A DNA stretch of 57,355 bases from DASYML01 sp034665545 (GTDB lineage: Bacteria > Acidobacteriota > Blastocatellia > Pyrinomonadales > Pyrinomonadaceae). The notes beneath the pieces are model-generated. The model was given only the letters and a program-made list of their open reading frames with translations. It had not been told where the DNA came from and ran no database searches. The DNA lies in NCBI GenBank assembly GCA_034665545.1, contig JAXDFO010000338.1, forward strand, positions 1 through 57,355. Reading direction: 5' to 3'. Below, in pieces: positions 1 through 9,648 of this stretch (position 1 is its first letter; each line of letters starts with the position of its first letter). Both the position numbers and the translations under genes were made by a program.

Positions 1-72
1 AAACCCGCTTTAATTAAAAAGCGGCTGCCGCCTCACTTTTGCCTTTTTACTTTGACTTTTTGCCTTGCTTTA
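1..72. repeat. Right half of a nested hairpin repeat (GGCAAAA-arm type), cut by the window start
   Basis: A small perfect hairpin (CCGCTTT at 5-11 with AAAGCGG at 18-24, loop of six A/T) is followed by CCTCAC and then words such as TTTTGCC and TTTTTACT up to the rpsA stop codon at 70. The same layout (inner hairpin, CCTCACTTT, then T-rich heptamers) is complete at 41820-41910, so this is probably the right arm of such an element whose left arm lies outside the window. It may also serve as the rpsA terminator. Confidence 0.6.
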
Positions 73-2049
73 ACGTTCGTCTTCGCTTGAGCCGCCGCCC
101 TTGTTGCCAAAGAAGTCGGCCAGTTCGCCCAATGAAGCCATGCCGCTGCCGACTTCCGAAGAATAAGTCTTCGTGTCAACCACGGGTTCATCTTTCCCTA
201 CGGCGCGAGCGGAGAGACCTATCTTCTTGGCCTCTGCATCAATGCGCAGAATCTTGAAGTCCATTTCCTGGCCCAATTGGACCACGTCTTCAGGCTTCTC
301 CACGCGCTCGTCCGCGAGTTCAGAGATATGGCACAAGCCTTCCAGGTTATCCGCCAGTTCGACGAACGCGCCGAAGTTGGCGAAGCGAGCTATCTTGCCA
401 TGCACGATGTCGCCGGGTTTGTGCTCCGTGATGAAGCGTTCCCAGGCGTTCGGCTCAAGGTCTTTGATGGAGAGCGAGAGACGACGATTCTCCGTATCAA
501 TGCTGGTGATGACGGCCTCAATCTCCTGCCCCTTCTTCAAGACTTCGCCGGGATGCTTGATGCGCTTGGCCCATGAAATATCAGAGACGTGGACCAGTCC
601 GTCAACGCCGTCCTCAACCTCTATGAACGCGCCGAAGTCAGTCAGGTTACGCACGCGCCCATGCACGCGGTCGCCCTGATGATAACGCTCGTTCAAGGTC
701 TGCCACGGGTTGGCCTGAACTTGCTTCATGCCGAGGCTGATGCGACGCGCCTTCGGGTCAATGCTGAGAACTTCGACCTCTACATCGTCACCGACGTTGA
801 CCAGTTTGCTCGGATGCTTGACTCGCTTGGACCAACTCATCTCCGAGACATGGACCAGACCTTCGACGCCCGGTTCGAGTTCGATGAACGCGCCGTAGTC
901 TGCGACGCTCGCCACCTTGCCGTTCATGCGCTTGCCTATAGGATAGCGTTCTTCGATGCTGGCCCAAGGGTCCGGCAAGAGTTGTTTATAACCGAGCGAG
1001 ACGCGCTCGCGGTCGCGGTCGAACTTCAAGACCTTGACCTGCACGGTATCGCCGACTTTGAAAAGTTCCGCAGGGTTTTGCAGGCGGCCCCAACTCATGT
1101 CCGTGACGTGCAGGAGACCATCAATACCGCCGAGGTCAACGAACGCGCCGTAGTCCGTGAGGTTCTTAATCTGTCCTTCGACGATGATGTCCTCTTCAAT
1201 CTGGTTGAGGGTCGCGCCCTTCTTATCTGCGTTCTGCTCTTCGAGCACGGCCTTGCGCGAGAGCACGACGTTGGACCGCTTGCGATTGAGCTTGATGACG
1301 CGGGCTTCAATCTCCTGGTTGCGGAAGCTGTCGAGGTTACGCACTGGGCGCGTGTCCACCTGAGAGCCTGGGAGGAAAGCCGCGATGCCGTCTATGTCAA
1401 CGCGCAGGCCGCCCTTGATGCGCTCTGTGATGCGCCCTTTGACGGGCCTGTTTTCGGCGTATGCCTTCTCAAGCTCGTCCCAGGCTTTCATCCGCACGGC
1501 ATCGGCGCGCGAGAGGACCGGAAAGCCCTCGTGTGTCTCCATGCTCTTGACGAGCACGTCAACTTCGTCGCCACGCTTGACCAGAAGTTGGCCGTTCTCC
1601 ATGAACTCGTTCTGCGGGACGATGCCTTCGGACTTGTAGCCGAAATCTATGACCACGCCGCGCTCCGTAATGCCGACGACTTTGCCGCGCACGACTTCGC
1701 CTTCCTGGAAGGCTGCCTGCTCCTGCTCGAATTGGTCCAGAAGCTGTCCGAAATCCATGTCGGAACTCGAACGCTGGTCCTCATCGTCATCATCGCCTCT
1801 ACTACTATTGCTACTGCTGCTGCTGGCCGCGCTCGTTTGAGCGGCGGGCGCGGGCGGTGGCTCCGGTGCGGTTGGAGAAGGCTGAGCGGTGGCTGGCGCG
1901 GGCGCAGCGGAAGCGGTCGCACTGCTGCTGCTGTTGTTGGCCGCGCTGCCGGGTTCGTTTGCTTGCGGCGAGGTTTGTTGAGCTTCGCCGGTTGAAGATT
2001 GGTTGTCGTTGGCCTCGCCGTTATTCGGCTTTGGTTCTTCGGTGGACAT
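70..2049 (-). CDS. rpsA: 30S ribosomal protein S1
   Basis: Binds mRNA on the 30S subunit and helps start translation, particularly on structured or weak-SD messages. The 659-residue product has six S1 (OB-fold) repeats at roughly 117-185, 203-270, 289-358, 373-443, 460-530 and 547-617; repeats 3-6 carry the typical YGAFV/FGAFI and GLVHVS/GLLHVT signatures. The first about 100 residues are an unusual Ser/Pro/Ala-rich, then acidic (GDDDDED) extension that standard S1 proteins lack, and the C-terminus is also low complexity. The ATG at 2049 starts the Ser/Thr/Glu-rich segment; the upstream GGAG is rather far away (about 17 nt). A leader of nearly 290 nt from a TTGACA-type promoter would fit S1 autoregulation, but that is inference. 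Confidence 0.95.
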   Translation of the reverse strand: MSTEEPKPNNGEANDNQSSTGEAQQTSPQANEPGSAANNSSSSATASAAPAPATAQPSPTAPEPPPAPAAQTSAASSSSSNSSRGDDDDEDQRSSSDMDFGQLLDQFEQEQAAFQEGEVVRGKVVGITERGVVIDFGYKSEGIVPQNEFMENGQLLVKRGDEVDVLVKSMETHEGFPVLSRADAVRMKAWDELEKAYAENRPVKGRITERIKGGLRVDIDGIAAFLPGSQVDTRPVRNLDSFRNQEIEARVIKLNRKRSNVVLSRKAVLEEQNADKKGATLNQIEEDIIVEGQIKNLTDYGAFVDLGGIDGLLHVTDMSWGRLQNPAELFKVGDTVQVKVLKFDRDRERVSLGYKQLLPDPWASIEERYPIGKRMNGKVASVADYGAFIELEPGVEGLVHVSEMSWSKRVKHPSKLVNVGDDVEVEVLSIDPKARRISLGMKQVQANPWQTLNERYHQGDRVHGRVRNLTDFGAFIEVEDGVDGLVHVSDISWAKRIKHPGEVLKKGQEIEAVITSIDTENRRLSLSIKDLEPNAWERFITEHKPGDIVHGKIARFANFGAFVELADNLEGLCHISELADERVEKPEDVVQLGQEMDFKILRIDAEAKKIGLSARAVGKDEPVVDTKTYSSEVGSGMASLGELADFFGNKGGGSSEDER

Positions 2050-2342
2050 GCAGATTTTAGGTCGGACTCCTTCAAAAATTACGCTGCTCGTTTGAGGAGC
2101 ATCGCTCTACCGGCACTCCAAGAGGCCGCACAGGCATGACTGAACATGCATGGGCAGCCAAGCATCCGGCGGCCATGTTTTTAAATCCTGGTAGTGATGA
2201 GCCGGACTCGAAAAGCTGAGGCGAGAGAGTGCGAGCCGTTTAGAGTTGGAAATGGAGGATTAACAGTTTTTCGATTTCCGTCGTGCCCGTAGTCACCCGC
2301 TTGGTCCGACTACCACTGGCCGCTTGACCGGGTAGGTTCGCA

Positions 2343-2372
2343 AATGTACACGGCCCAATGATACCGTGTCAA
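2343..2372 (-). promoter_or_regulatory. Candidate sigma-70 promoter for rpsA
   Basis: On the minus strand a perfect -35 box TTGACA (2372-2367) is followed after 18 nt by TACATT (2348-2343, four of six matches to TATAAT). Transcription would start near 2336 and give a leader of about 290 nt before the rpsA ATG. The 2050-2493 gap otherwise holds only this promoter, the leader and the palindrome at 2408-2487. Confidence 0.45.
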
Positions 2373-2407
2373 GCTATCGGGAGCATTCGCGTGAAGTGAG
2401 CGGGAAT

Positions 2408-2487
2408 AATTGACAATGAATAGCGGTCAGTGAGCAGTTAAAAACTCGCGTGTTGATGACTGTTCGCTGACCACTATCAACTGTCCA
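2408..2487. repeat. Imperfect palindrome behind the propeller gene
   Basis: GGTCAGTGAGCAGT (2425-2438) faces ACTGTTCGCTGACC (2459-2472), with 12 of 14 positions complementary. The left flank contains GAATAGC, which matches part of the core shared by the other hairpin repeats of this window. It begins six bases downstream of the stop codon at 2494-2496 (minus strand), the usual position of these elements here. Confidence 0.6.
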
Positions 2488-2493
2488 TTCTTA

Positions 2494-4887
2494 TCATTGT
2501 TCGGAAGCGAGGGAGCCGCCGCCCGCGTGCTCCGCGACGTAAACTCCGGCGGAGTGTGAGCCGACGAAAAGCCTGTTCGGATTATTCGTGTCGAAGGCGA
2601 GCGCCCAGATGCGCTGGCTCGGCAGCCTTGAATCCAGAGGGTCAATTCGCATCCATGTCATGCCCGCGTCCGTCGAATGATAGACACCGCCGCCGTTCTC
2701 ATAAGCGTTGCCCGCGAAGACTTCATCACTGTTGCGCGGGTTGATGAGAATGCTGGTGTAGTCGCCGTAGGGCAGACCGCCTCCGCGCCTGGTCCAATGC
2801 TCGCCGCCATCGCGCGAGAGATAGAGCGTCTGCTTCGTCCCGACGTAGATATGCGCGGATTGCTGCTTGTCCTGCACGATGACGCCGATGGGCGCATCCG
2901 TCTGGATACCCGCCACGCGCTCCCAGGTCGCGCCGCCGTCGCGCGAGACGATGACGCCGGAGTTGGCTGTCCCGGCCCAGATTGTTTTTGGATTCTGCGA
3001 ACTGGTCGAGAGACAGGTCGTGCGTGAATCGAGGCCGGAGCCGTAAGAGAGTTTTTCCCATCCCATCGTCGGGTCGTAGGTGCGATAGAGGCCCGCGTTC
3101 GTCGCGGCCAGGATGCCAGGACGATTGTCCTCACTATCGTAAGTGTGGGCCAACGCGTTAATCGCATCCGTCAGGACCAGCGCGAGACCACTGTCGTTCG
3201 TCCCCTGCGCGCCGCCGCCGAGGCCCAGCGCGTTGAGCGTGTCCGCGTCCAGCGTGCCTGAGACGGGGATGCCTTTAGCCGTTTGAAACTTTCGCAGCGC
3301 GGCGGTGGTCTTCGGTCCGGCCTGACCGTCCGGCGTGCCGACTTCGTAACCGGCTGAGTTGAGCGCGGACTGCGCGCGTTTGACTATGTCAAGCTGCGGC
3401 CTGGTCGTTGCGACTGTCTGTGTTGCGCCGGTCGGCGCGGTGGAAGTTTGTCCGCTTCGCGCGTTCGCTTGCGCGGCCCCTTTCCTGGACCTTTTTTTGA
3501 CGGGCCTCTTGGTCGGCGCGGGAGCAGGAGCCGGTGCGCCGATAGGCGACCATGATGCGCCTCTATCAAGCGAGCGATAGAGACCGCTGTTCGTGCCGAG
3601 ATAGATGATGTTGGCGTCGCGCTCGTCCTGCATGATGGAATTCAAGCTGATGAGGCGATCCGGCATGTTGTGCATGGAAGGCTGCCACGTCTCGCCGTGG
3701 TCGTCGCTGATGAAAAAGAAGCCGCCGCCCGTCGCAGTGTTGATGGTCGTGGCATAGATGCGATTGGGTTGTTCACGGTCCGGCAGTATAAAGTTGGCGA
3801 AGCGACCGCTATAGCCGCCGTTGGTCGGAACGAATGTCTTGCCCGCATCGCGCGAGACCATCACGCCGTAGTTGTTCGTGCCGATGAAGATGATTTGCGG
3901 ATTGCTCGGATGAACCGCGATGGAATTTATCTCAAGCTTTCTTGAGGTCGTCAGCATCCAGGAATCACCGCCGTTGGTCGAACGCCAGAAGCCTTCGGTC
4001 GTGCCCGCAAAGACGAGGCCGGGCACGGAAGGATGCTGCATGATGGCGCGCGTGCGGCGCGACTGCGAAGGGATGCCCTGCACTTTGCGCCACTGCCCGC
4101 CAGCGTTCTTCGTCTCATAAATACCACTGCACGCGGAGGCTATGATGTGGTCCGGGTTCATGTGGTCTATATCAATCGCAAACACGTCGGAGTCATCTAT
4201 GATGCCGTTCTTGACGATGTTCCAGCTATTGCCGCCGTCGGTCGTCTTGTAAGGCAGATACCATGTGCCAGCGTAAATAGTGTTTTCATCGCGCGGGTCT
4301 ATGGCGAGCGATTCGACCTTCGTCGGACTGTTGGCCGAAGTCGGCATTCTTTCCCAGGTCTCGCCCGCATCCATAGAACGATAAACTGCATCGTTCGTGC
4401 CCGCGAGGAGCAGGTCCAGGTTCTTTGAAGATTGGGCCAAAGAGTGTAACGCCTGGCTCTTGAGTTCTGTGGACTCGCGCCAGGTCTGCCCGCCGTCCGT
4501 TGACTTGAAGAAGCCGCCGGGGTCTTTGTGGCGATGCGTCGCCACATATATCACTTTGGAGTCGCGCGGGTCCACGATGATGTGGTCCACGAAGAGTTTC
4601 GGACGATTGAAGTTGACGAGCATGCGCCATTGCTGGCCGCCGTCTACGGACGTGTAAATCTGGCCGTCGAGGGTTCCGAAATAGAAGCGTTGCGGGTCGT
4701 TCGGGTCAACCACCAGCCCGCGCACATCGCCGCCCGTTGGACCAGTCACCCGCCAGTCCATGACATACTTCGCGGGCGCGTCTGGAACGGCATTGTCACC
4801 CGCCGCAGCCTTCACATTAAGGTCGCCGTGCGCGAAGGCCGGAGCCAGCAGCGCGAGCAGAATAAGCGTTAAAAGAAATCGTTTCAT
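2494..4887 (-). CDS. Exported VPS10/BNR-type beta-propeller protein with embedded peptidoglycan-binding domain
   Basis: About 797 residues. The ATG at 4887 is preferred over 4902 because it begins a clean signal peptide (MKRFLLTLILLALLAPAFA), so the protein is exported. Most of the chain is repeated BNR/Ycf48-like propeller blades, recognised by recurring (S/T)xDxGxxW motifs (STDGGQTW, TTDGGNSW, SRDGGATW, SRDGGEHW) as in sortilin/VPS10 and photosystem-assembly propellers. A peptidoglycan_binding_1 domain (about residues 495-555, ending in GTLDADTLNALGL) sits between blades after a Pro/Arg/Lys-rich linker. The fusion suggests a cell-wall-associated scaffold or assembly factor, not a glycosidase. 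No catalytic residues are evident. A single gene with its own gaps on both sides. Confidence 0.8.
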   Translation of the reverse strand: MKRFLLTLILLALLAPAFAHGDLNVKAAAGDNAVPDAPAKYVMDWRVTGPTGGDVRGLVVDPNDPQRFYFGTLDGQIYTSVDGGQQWRMLVNFNRPKLFVDHIIVDPRDSKVIYVATHRHKDPGGFFKSTDGGQTWRESTELKSQALHSLAQSSKNLDLLLAGTNDAVYRSMDAGETWERMPTSANSPTKVESLAIDPRDENTIYAGTWYLPYKTTDGGNSWNIVKNGIIDDSDVFAIDIDHMNPDHIIASACSGIYETKNAGGQWRKVQGIPSQSRRTRAIMQHPSVPGLVFAGTTEGFWRSTNGGDSWMLTTSRKLEINSIAVHPSNPQIIFIGTNNYGVMVSRDAGKTFVPTNGGYSGRFANFILPDREQPNRIYATTINTATGGGFFFISDDHGETWQPSMHNMPDRLISLNSIMQDERDANIIYLGTNSGLYRSLDRGASWSPIGAPAPAPAPTKRPVKKRSRKGAAQANARSGQTSTAPTGATQTVATTRPQLDIVKRAQSALNSAGYEVGTPDGQAGPKTTAALRKFQTAKGIPVSGTLDADTLNALGLGGGAQGTNDSGLALVLTDAINALAHTYDSEDNRPGILAATNAGLYRTYDPTMGWEKLSYGSGLDSRTTCLSTSSQNPKTIWAGTANSGVIVSRDGGATWERVAGIQTDAPIGVIVQDKQQSAHIYVGTKQTLYLSRDGGEHWTRRGGGLPYGDYTSILINPRNSDEVFAGNAYENGGGVYHSTDAGMTWMRIDPLDSRLPSQRIWALAFDTNNPNRLFVGSHSAGVYVAEHAGGGSLASEQ

Positions 4888-5050
4888 TTGTCGGGTCACC
4901 ATCCGTTTCGTCTCGTATCAAAAACTCTCAAATAATCAAGAGCGGTCCTGTCAAACAGGCTGTAGGATGCGAACCGCGCCGAGAGCGGTTGTATTTCCGG
5001 CATCCGGCCAGGCAGATAATAGACCGGAGGCGGGCCAACTTTAAAGCGAA

Positions 5051-5089
5051 GCGGGCGATGCTTCCCCTGTTAAGGAGAGCATCGCCCGC
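5051..5089 (-). terminator. Strong stem-loop behind the OmpA-like gene
   Basis: A perfect 12-bp stem (GCGGGCGATGCT at 5051-5062 with AGCATCGCCCGC at 5078-5089) closes a 15-nt loop 83 nt downstream of the stop codon at 5172 (minus strand). The following bases are only moderately T-rich (TTCGCTTT), so it may be a weak intrinsic terminator or a stability hairpin. The rest of the 4888-5171 gap holds a second nested hairpin (GGATGC 4965-4970 with GCATCC 5000-5005, inside it AACCGC/GCGGTT). Confidence 0.6.
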
Positions 5090-5171
5090 GTTCGGAAGTG
5101 GTCGCGTCTCATCATCGAAGAAACGCAAACGTTTCAGGTTTGAGCCGCCGAGCAGTAATCACATCGAAGGA

Positions 5172-7790
5172 TTACTCCTCTTCGCTGCCACCACGACGAT
5201 GGCGACGGGGCGCACGACGAGGCTTCTTCGTCACCTTGCAATCCGGGCAAGGATCAACGGCCCCGGACGTGTCCGCCGCAGGAGGCGTCGCGCCGGACGG
5301 GACGATCCAGAGTTCGACCGTCAGTTCGGAGCGGCATCCACCATCCACCGTCACAATACGTCCGGCATCAATGCCGCGCGTATTGACCAGGTAGTCCTTC
5401 GCACGATCCGCGCGAGCCTGACCTTCGCCTGTGCAAGAGCCGTAGGCGATGATGTAGCCCTGCGAACCGGGTTCGTTCTGCAACTGGATAGCGTAGTTGT
5501 CGAGACGTGCTTTCTCATCGTTGAACTTGATGTTGCCGTACGTATCGAACTTACGCGCCAAATTCGGCAGAGGACGAACTGAAGCCGTGCAAGAAGCTGT
5601 CCTCGTGCAGGTCGGCTCGACGCCGCCGAGTTCCACGGTCGCCGTGATGGTCTGTCCGCTGGTCCCGGTTGTGTCAACCGTGATCGAGGACGTGCCCTGG
5701 CCGCTGCTGATGGTTCCGGCTGAGACTGACCAGTTGTAGGTCGGCGTCAGGTTGGGATCGCCACCGGCGACGTTAGCCGTGAAGGTCACAGGTGAACCGG
5801 CGTCCACGCTGTCCGGGCAACTGACGTTGACCGTCGGGCATGGCGGGACGCAATGCGCGCAAGTGCCAACCGTCACCTGCGTCGAAGAGAAGGAGATGCA
5901 GCCGCAGCCGTCATCAACTTCCACCGAAGCGGTGTAGGTTCCGGGCGTCACGCCCGTCAAGTCCCAGGTCACGTTGGGGCCTTCGCCCGTGATGCGTCCG
6001 CCCGTGGTGGTATACGTGTAAAGCAGCGTATCGCCGTCGGGGTCGGTCGCATTAGCCGTCAACTGTACTGACTGGCTGGCACTCGGAGTACAGCTTGAGT
6101 CGGAAGTCCCCGGAGGGCAACCCACTGTAATCGAAGAGGACGAAGCCGCGAGCGTGACTGTCGGCGGCTGGTTCGGCAGGATGGACGGGATGCGCTCGTT
6201 GCGTCGCCCGGCCCAAAGCTGCACCATAAAACCGTTCGGGTCGTCAGACTCGTTGAAGCCGTTCGGGAGTCCGTTATTCGTCGCCGGACGAGTCGTGCCC
6301 GGCACGATGACGACGCCACGGCCCGGCACGAAGATGCCGGAGACCTGGTTGATCTGCGTGTTGAAATTAGTTCTATTGAAGGTGGACTGATCCTGCTGGT
6401 TCAAATGACGACGATAGGCCAGGCCCAAGCCCCACCAGCGTCGCGGGTAAATCTTGACACCGATGAGGCCATCCACGGGGCTGTTCTCAAAGGCGTTCGG
6501 GGTGCGGCCCCCGACGTACTGCGTCGAACGCAACTCGACGACGGGCTGGAAGTGCTTCGTCACAGGAAAGTCAAAGCCGACACCGGCGATAACTTCATCC
6601 GGTCTGTCTAAAAGCACGAACTTCGTGTTGGTTCCGAGGTTGCTCTTCGGATTGCTGTTCAGGATGTAACCGAAGTTGGCTGAGATGTTCACCGAACGAC
6701 TCAGCCGCCCGTCAACAAATCCGATAAGGCCGAAGTCGCCGATGTCGCCACCGGGACCGGAGCCGCGCTGCATCTGGTTAAAGCCGCTAAAGCTGTCGGC
6801 CTTGTCCGGATACCAGCGATAGAACGGAATGAGGCCAACGCCGAGCGGATTGTTCGGATCCGTCAAACGAATCTTCGCGCCCGCCACGTAGTTGGTAAAG
6901 CTGGACTCACCATAGAGCCTGCTGACGAATGGCGCATCGGGCAAGTAGCTCGGCGCAATCGTAAAGGTCGTCGGCACGACGAGCGGGTTCAGCGGAGTCC
7001 CGCCGCCAAACGGACTGCACGCGCCCGTCAAGGCCGTGCAAGGCAGGACGGTCGAGGAGAGCACGATGCCCGGCAGGATGCTGCCGACCGGCGAACCGAT
7101 GCCGGGGAAGTTATCCGCCCCGCTAAAGGTTCCGCTGTTGGAGCTCACGATGGGCGTGCTCAGGCTCGCGCTGAAGCCTGGGAAACCGAACGGTGTTCCT
7201 CGTGCGCCTGGTCCCTGAAGGAACGTGCCCGCAGAGCCGCCGATGAACGGGAACTGCACGAACGGCTGGTTGTTGAGCGGGCGGAAGACCGCCAGGCGGC
7301 CCAGGTTGCCGACCGACGGTCCGGTCGAGAACTGGACAATCGCCGCCGGGCTGCAACGCCCGCCACCGGGCGCTGCCGACCCCGTCGTCGAGAGCGACCC
7401 GCAATTAACCTGCACGTTCGGCAAGTAAAAGCTCGAAAGATTTAATGGATTGTTGACCTTGATGCCACGGTATGCGTTGGTCTTAAAGAACAACTCTATG
7501 TGGTCGTTCAAACCGACGTTGAAACTGAGCGGGATATCGCTGATGTCAACGTTACCTGGATCACGGTCGAAGTTGGAGTAGGCGATGCTGAAAGTGAATT
7601 CTCCCTTGCGGATCGTCGAACCATCGTAGATGGTGAAAAGTCCGGTAGGGCCACCTTCGGGACCGCCCGTGCCTACGGATGGAGATTGATTTCTCGGATC
7701 ATTCTCCAACCTTAAAGTTTGAGCTGACGCTGCGGCACACAGCACCAACATAACAAGCGCGGCAAAGAGCGCTCTTCTCGCGAGTCTCAT
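5172..7790 (-). CDS. Outer-membrane beta-barrel protein with Ig-like domains and an OmpA-like C-terminus
   Basis: About 872 residues from the ATG at 7790. This start is fixed by an AGGAGG six bases upstream and by the signal peptide that follows (MRLARRALFAALVMLVLC, cleaved after ASAQ); the longer frame from 7883 is rejected. Residues about 25-530 are Gly/Asn/aromatic-rich, porin-like sequence. Two Ig/PKD-like domains follow at about 540-640 and 645-735, the first with DPDGDTLLYTYTTTGG, both with paired cysteines. An OmpA-type domain at about 750-845 reads GYIIAYGSCTGEGQARADRA. That region normally binds peptidoglycan. The tail is very basic (RRAPRRHRRGG). Likely role: tethering the outer membrane to the wall, or a structural porin. 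A strong promoter lies about 340 nt upstream. Confidence 0.85.
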   Translation of the reverse strand: MRLARRALFAALVMLVLCAAASAQTLRLENDPRNQSPSVGTGGPEGGPTGLFTIYDGSTIRKGEFTFSIAYSNFDRDPGNVDISDIPLSFNVGLNDHIELFFKTNAYRGIKVNNPLNLSSFYLPNVQVNCGSLSTTGSAAPGGGRCSPAAIVQFSTGPSVGNLGRLAVFRPLNNQPFVQFPFIGGSAGTFLQGPGARGTPFGFPGFSASLSTPIVSSNSGTFSGADNFPGIGSPVGSILPGIVLSSTVLPCTALTGACSPFGGGTPLNPLVVPTTFTIAPSYLPDAPFVSRLYGESSFTNYVAGAKIRLTDPNNPLGVGLIPFYRWYPDKADSFSGFNQMQRGSGPGGDIGDFGLIGFVDGRLSRSVNISANFGYILNSNPKSNLGTNTKFVLLDRPDEVIAGVGFDFPVTKHFQPVVELRSTQYVGGRTPNAFENSPVDGLIGVKIYPRRWWGLGLAYRRHLNQQDQSTFNRTNFNTQINQVSGIFVPGRGVVIVPGTTRPATNNGLPNGFNESDDPNGFMVQLWAGRRNERIPSILPNQPPTVTLAASSSSITVGCPPGTSDSSCTPSASQSVQLTANATDPDGDTLLYTYTTTGGRITGEGPNVTWDLTGVTPGTYTASVEVDDGCGCISFSSTQVTVGTCAHCVPPCPTVNVSCPDSVDAGSPVTFTANVAGGDPNLTPTYNWSVSAGTISSGQGTSSITVDTTGTSGQTITATVELGGVEPTCTRTASCTASVRPLPNLARKFDTYGNIKFNDEKARLDNYAIQLQNEPGSQGYIIAYGSCTGEGQARADRAKDYLVNTRGIDAGRIVTVDGGCRSELTVELWIVPSGATPPAADTSGAVDPCPDCKVTKKPRRAPRRHRRGGSEEE

Positions 7791-8307
7791 CGCATTCCTC
7801 CTGCGAAATGAGTATAGAAAATTTCGTATAGTGCGACCGGGCCTGAACAGGCTCTGACGATTTCGGTGTTGGTCTTGTTTCATCTATCCATTCATCAAGA
7901 ACGTGACGCGGTGATCGTCAATTTCCTTGCAAGGCGCGGACGCTCCAGCTACAAGCGTACACGACAAAGTTAAAGAACTGCTCCCGCCCTCGACCTTAAC
8001 ACGTCTTGTAGATGGAGCGGAGCAGCGAGAGGTGTCGAGCGGCTTTGTGGGCTGCTCTCTTTCGGGCGTTAGCACTGCCTCTTTCACGCCTCTCAACTGT
8101 TCTGTTTTTTTCTTTCAGCAACTAATGTGCATTGTTTATACGAAAACAGAGGCACACTGTCAACATTTCAGAATGTGTATAACCCGTCAATTTTTGCAAA
8201 CGATAGACTTCGACACACATACCGAATCCGCCAGACCATACTCCACATTCGAGCGGAAATCAAGACTTTTTCACAACTTAGCGACAAAAAGCCATGTGTT
8301 TTTTCCG
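7791..8307. other. Intergenic region with the OmpA-gene promoter and long leader
   Basis: This gap separates gdhA (stop at 8308) from the OmpA-like gene (start 7790), both on the minus strand. It is clearly more AT-rich than the genes beside it. It holds one convincing promoter (8135-8163), giving a leader of about 340 nt. I see no convincing gdhA terminator. A TTG-started 70-codon frame at 7884-8096 has no recognisable features and is not called. Confidence 0.5.
8135..8163 (-). promoter_or_regulatory. Consensus-like sigma-70 promoter for the OmpA-like gene
   Basis: On the minus strand, TTGACA (8163-8158, six of six) is separated by exactly 17 nt from TATAAA (8140-8135, five of six). The predicted transcript starts near 8128 and runs into the gene at 7790. 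It is the best promoter match I found in the window, consistent with an abundant outer-membrane protein. Confidence 0.75.
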
Positions 8308-9588
8308 TCACGCGTAAATACCGCGCATGCGTGTGTCGTAGGCTACGCGGTCAATCGCCAGCATGTAAGCGGCGGTTCGGGTGTCCACCGTATGCGAGTC
8401 TGCGTAGCGGCAGAGGTCGTTAAAACTGGCGACCATCTTATCCTGAAGCCGCTCGTTGACGACATCCTCGCGCCAGAAATAGCCCATGCGATCCTGCACC
8501 CACTCGAAGTAAGAGACGGTCACGCCGCCCGCGTTCGCCAGGATGTCTGGAATCACGAAGACGCCGTTATTATGCAGGATTTCATCGGCTCCGGCGGTGG
8601 TTGGGCCGTTGGCCCCCTCGGCCAGCACCTTGCACTTAATCCTGTCCGCGTTATGCGAAGTAATCTGGTTTTCGGTGGCGGCTGGGACTAGCACGTCGCA
8701 CTCTATTTCGAGCAGTTCAGAATTGCTCACGCGGTCCACGCCCGCGAAGTCCTCGAACGAGCGCGTCTGCTGTAAATGCTTGAGAGCTTCGGGGATGTCT
8801 ATGCCGTTCGGGTTGTAGATGCCGCCGTGGACATCCGAGATAGCAACCACTTTATAGCCGGACTCGTGCAGGAGGCGCGCGCCTATGCCGCCGACGTTGC
8901 CCGAACCCTGAACGACCACGCGGGTCGAGGGCGGGACCATCTTGAAACGCTTGATGGCCTCGTTGATGACGAAGAGGATGCCGCGCCCGGTCGCCTCCCG
9001 TCTGCCGGAGGAGCCGCCGAGGTCCACGGGCTTGCCCGTCACAACGGCTGTCACGGTATGGCGCGCGTGCATGGAGTAGGTATCCATAATCCATGCCATC
9101 GTCTGCTCGTTGGTATTCATGTCGGGCGCGGGCACATCCTTTTCCGGCCCTATGAAATCTATCAACTCGGCTGCGTACCGGCGGGTCATGCGTTCTATCT
9201 CGCCGAGGGACATCTGCGTCGGGTCGCAGATGATGCCGCCCTTCGCGCCGCCGAACGGGACGTTGACGACCGCGCACTTCCAGGTCATCCAGGCGGCGAG
9301 GGCGCGAATCTCATCAATGTTGACATCGGGCGAGTAGCGTATGCCGCCCTTAGCGGGGCCGCGCGCGAAGTTGTGCTGGACGCGGAAACCCTCGAAGACC
9401 TGTATGCGCCCGGAGTCCATGCGCGTCGGAATGTAAACTTTCAACTCGCGGTTGGGCACGCGCATGACGGCGTAGAGGTCCGGGTCCAGGTCCAGGAGTT
9501 GGGCCGCGCGGTCGAAGCGCGACATCATGGACTCGAACGGATTGTCTTCCCTGATCTGCTTAATATCGTCCACCATTGCTGCTGTCAT
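8308..9588 (-). CDS. gdhA: Glutamate dehydrogenase (Glu/Leu/Phe/Val family)
   Basis: Cytoplasmic enzyme interconverting glutamate and 2-oxoglutarate plus ammonia with NAD(P)H. The 426-residue length suits the hexameric class. Visible landmarks are GPAKGGIRYSPDV and PFGGAKGGI (substrate-binding lysine region, about 80-115), PAPDMNT (about 150), and the Rossmann motif GSGNVGGIGARLL (about 220). C-terminal to that, VLVPAATENQI and EGANGPTT are typical. The ATG at 9588 has GGAG six bases upstream. It lies 60 bp behind the 9649-10338 gene on the same strand and could be co-transcribed with it and larE. Leucine or phenylalanine dehydrogenase is less likely from length and motif spelling. Confidence 0.93.
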   Translation of the reverse strand: MTAAMVDDIKQIREDNPFESMMSRFDRAAQLLDLDPDLYAVMRVPNRELKVYIPTRMDSGRIQVFEGFRVQHNFARGPAKGGIRYSPDVNIDEIRALAAWMTWKCAVVNVPFGGAKGGIICDPTQMSLGEIERMTRRYAAELIDFIGPEKDVPAPDMNTNEQTMAWIMDTYSMHARHTVTAVVTGKPVDLGGSSGRREATGRGILFVINEAIKRFKMVPPSTRVVVQGSGNVGGIGARLLHESGYKVVAISDVHGGIYNPNGIDIPEALKHLQQTRSFEDFAGVDRVSNSELLEIECDVLVPAATENQITSHNADRIKCKVLAEGANGPTTAGADEILHNNGVFVIPDILANAGGVTVSYFEWVQDRMGYFWREDVVNERLQDKMVASFNDLCRYADSHTVDTRTAAYMLAIDRVAYDTRMRGIYA

Positions 9589-9648
9589 AATCGTCTCCGT
9601 CTTTGAATTTCAAGAAAGTTGAGGTTGCCGCCCTTCAGCTTATCGCCC

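Noticed and set aside
589..1995. 468-codon open frame antisense to rpsA
   Set aside because: It mirrors the S1 repeats in a complementary frame, a common effect of GC-rich coding DNA; no family resemblance and no SD.
7884..8096. TTG-started 70-codon frame in the OmpA-gene leader
   Set aside because: No SD, low-complexity composition, and it overlaps the leader of a gene with a well-supported start.
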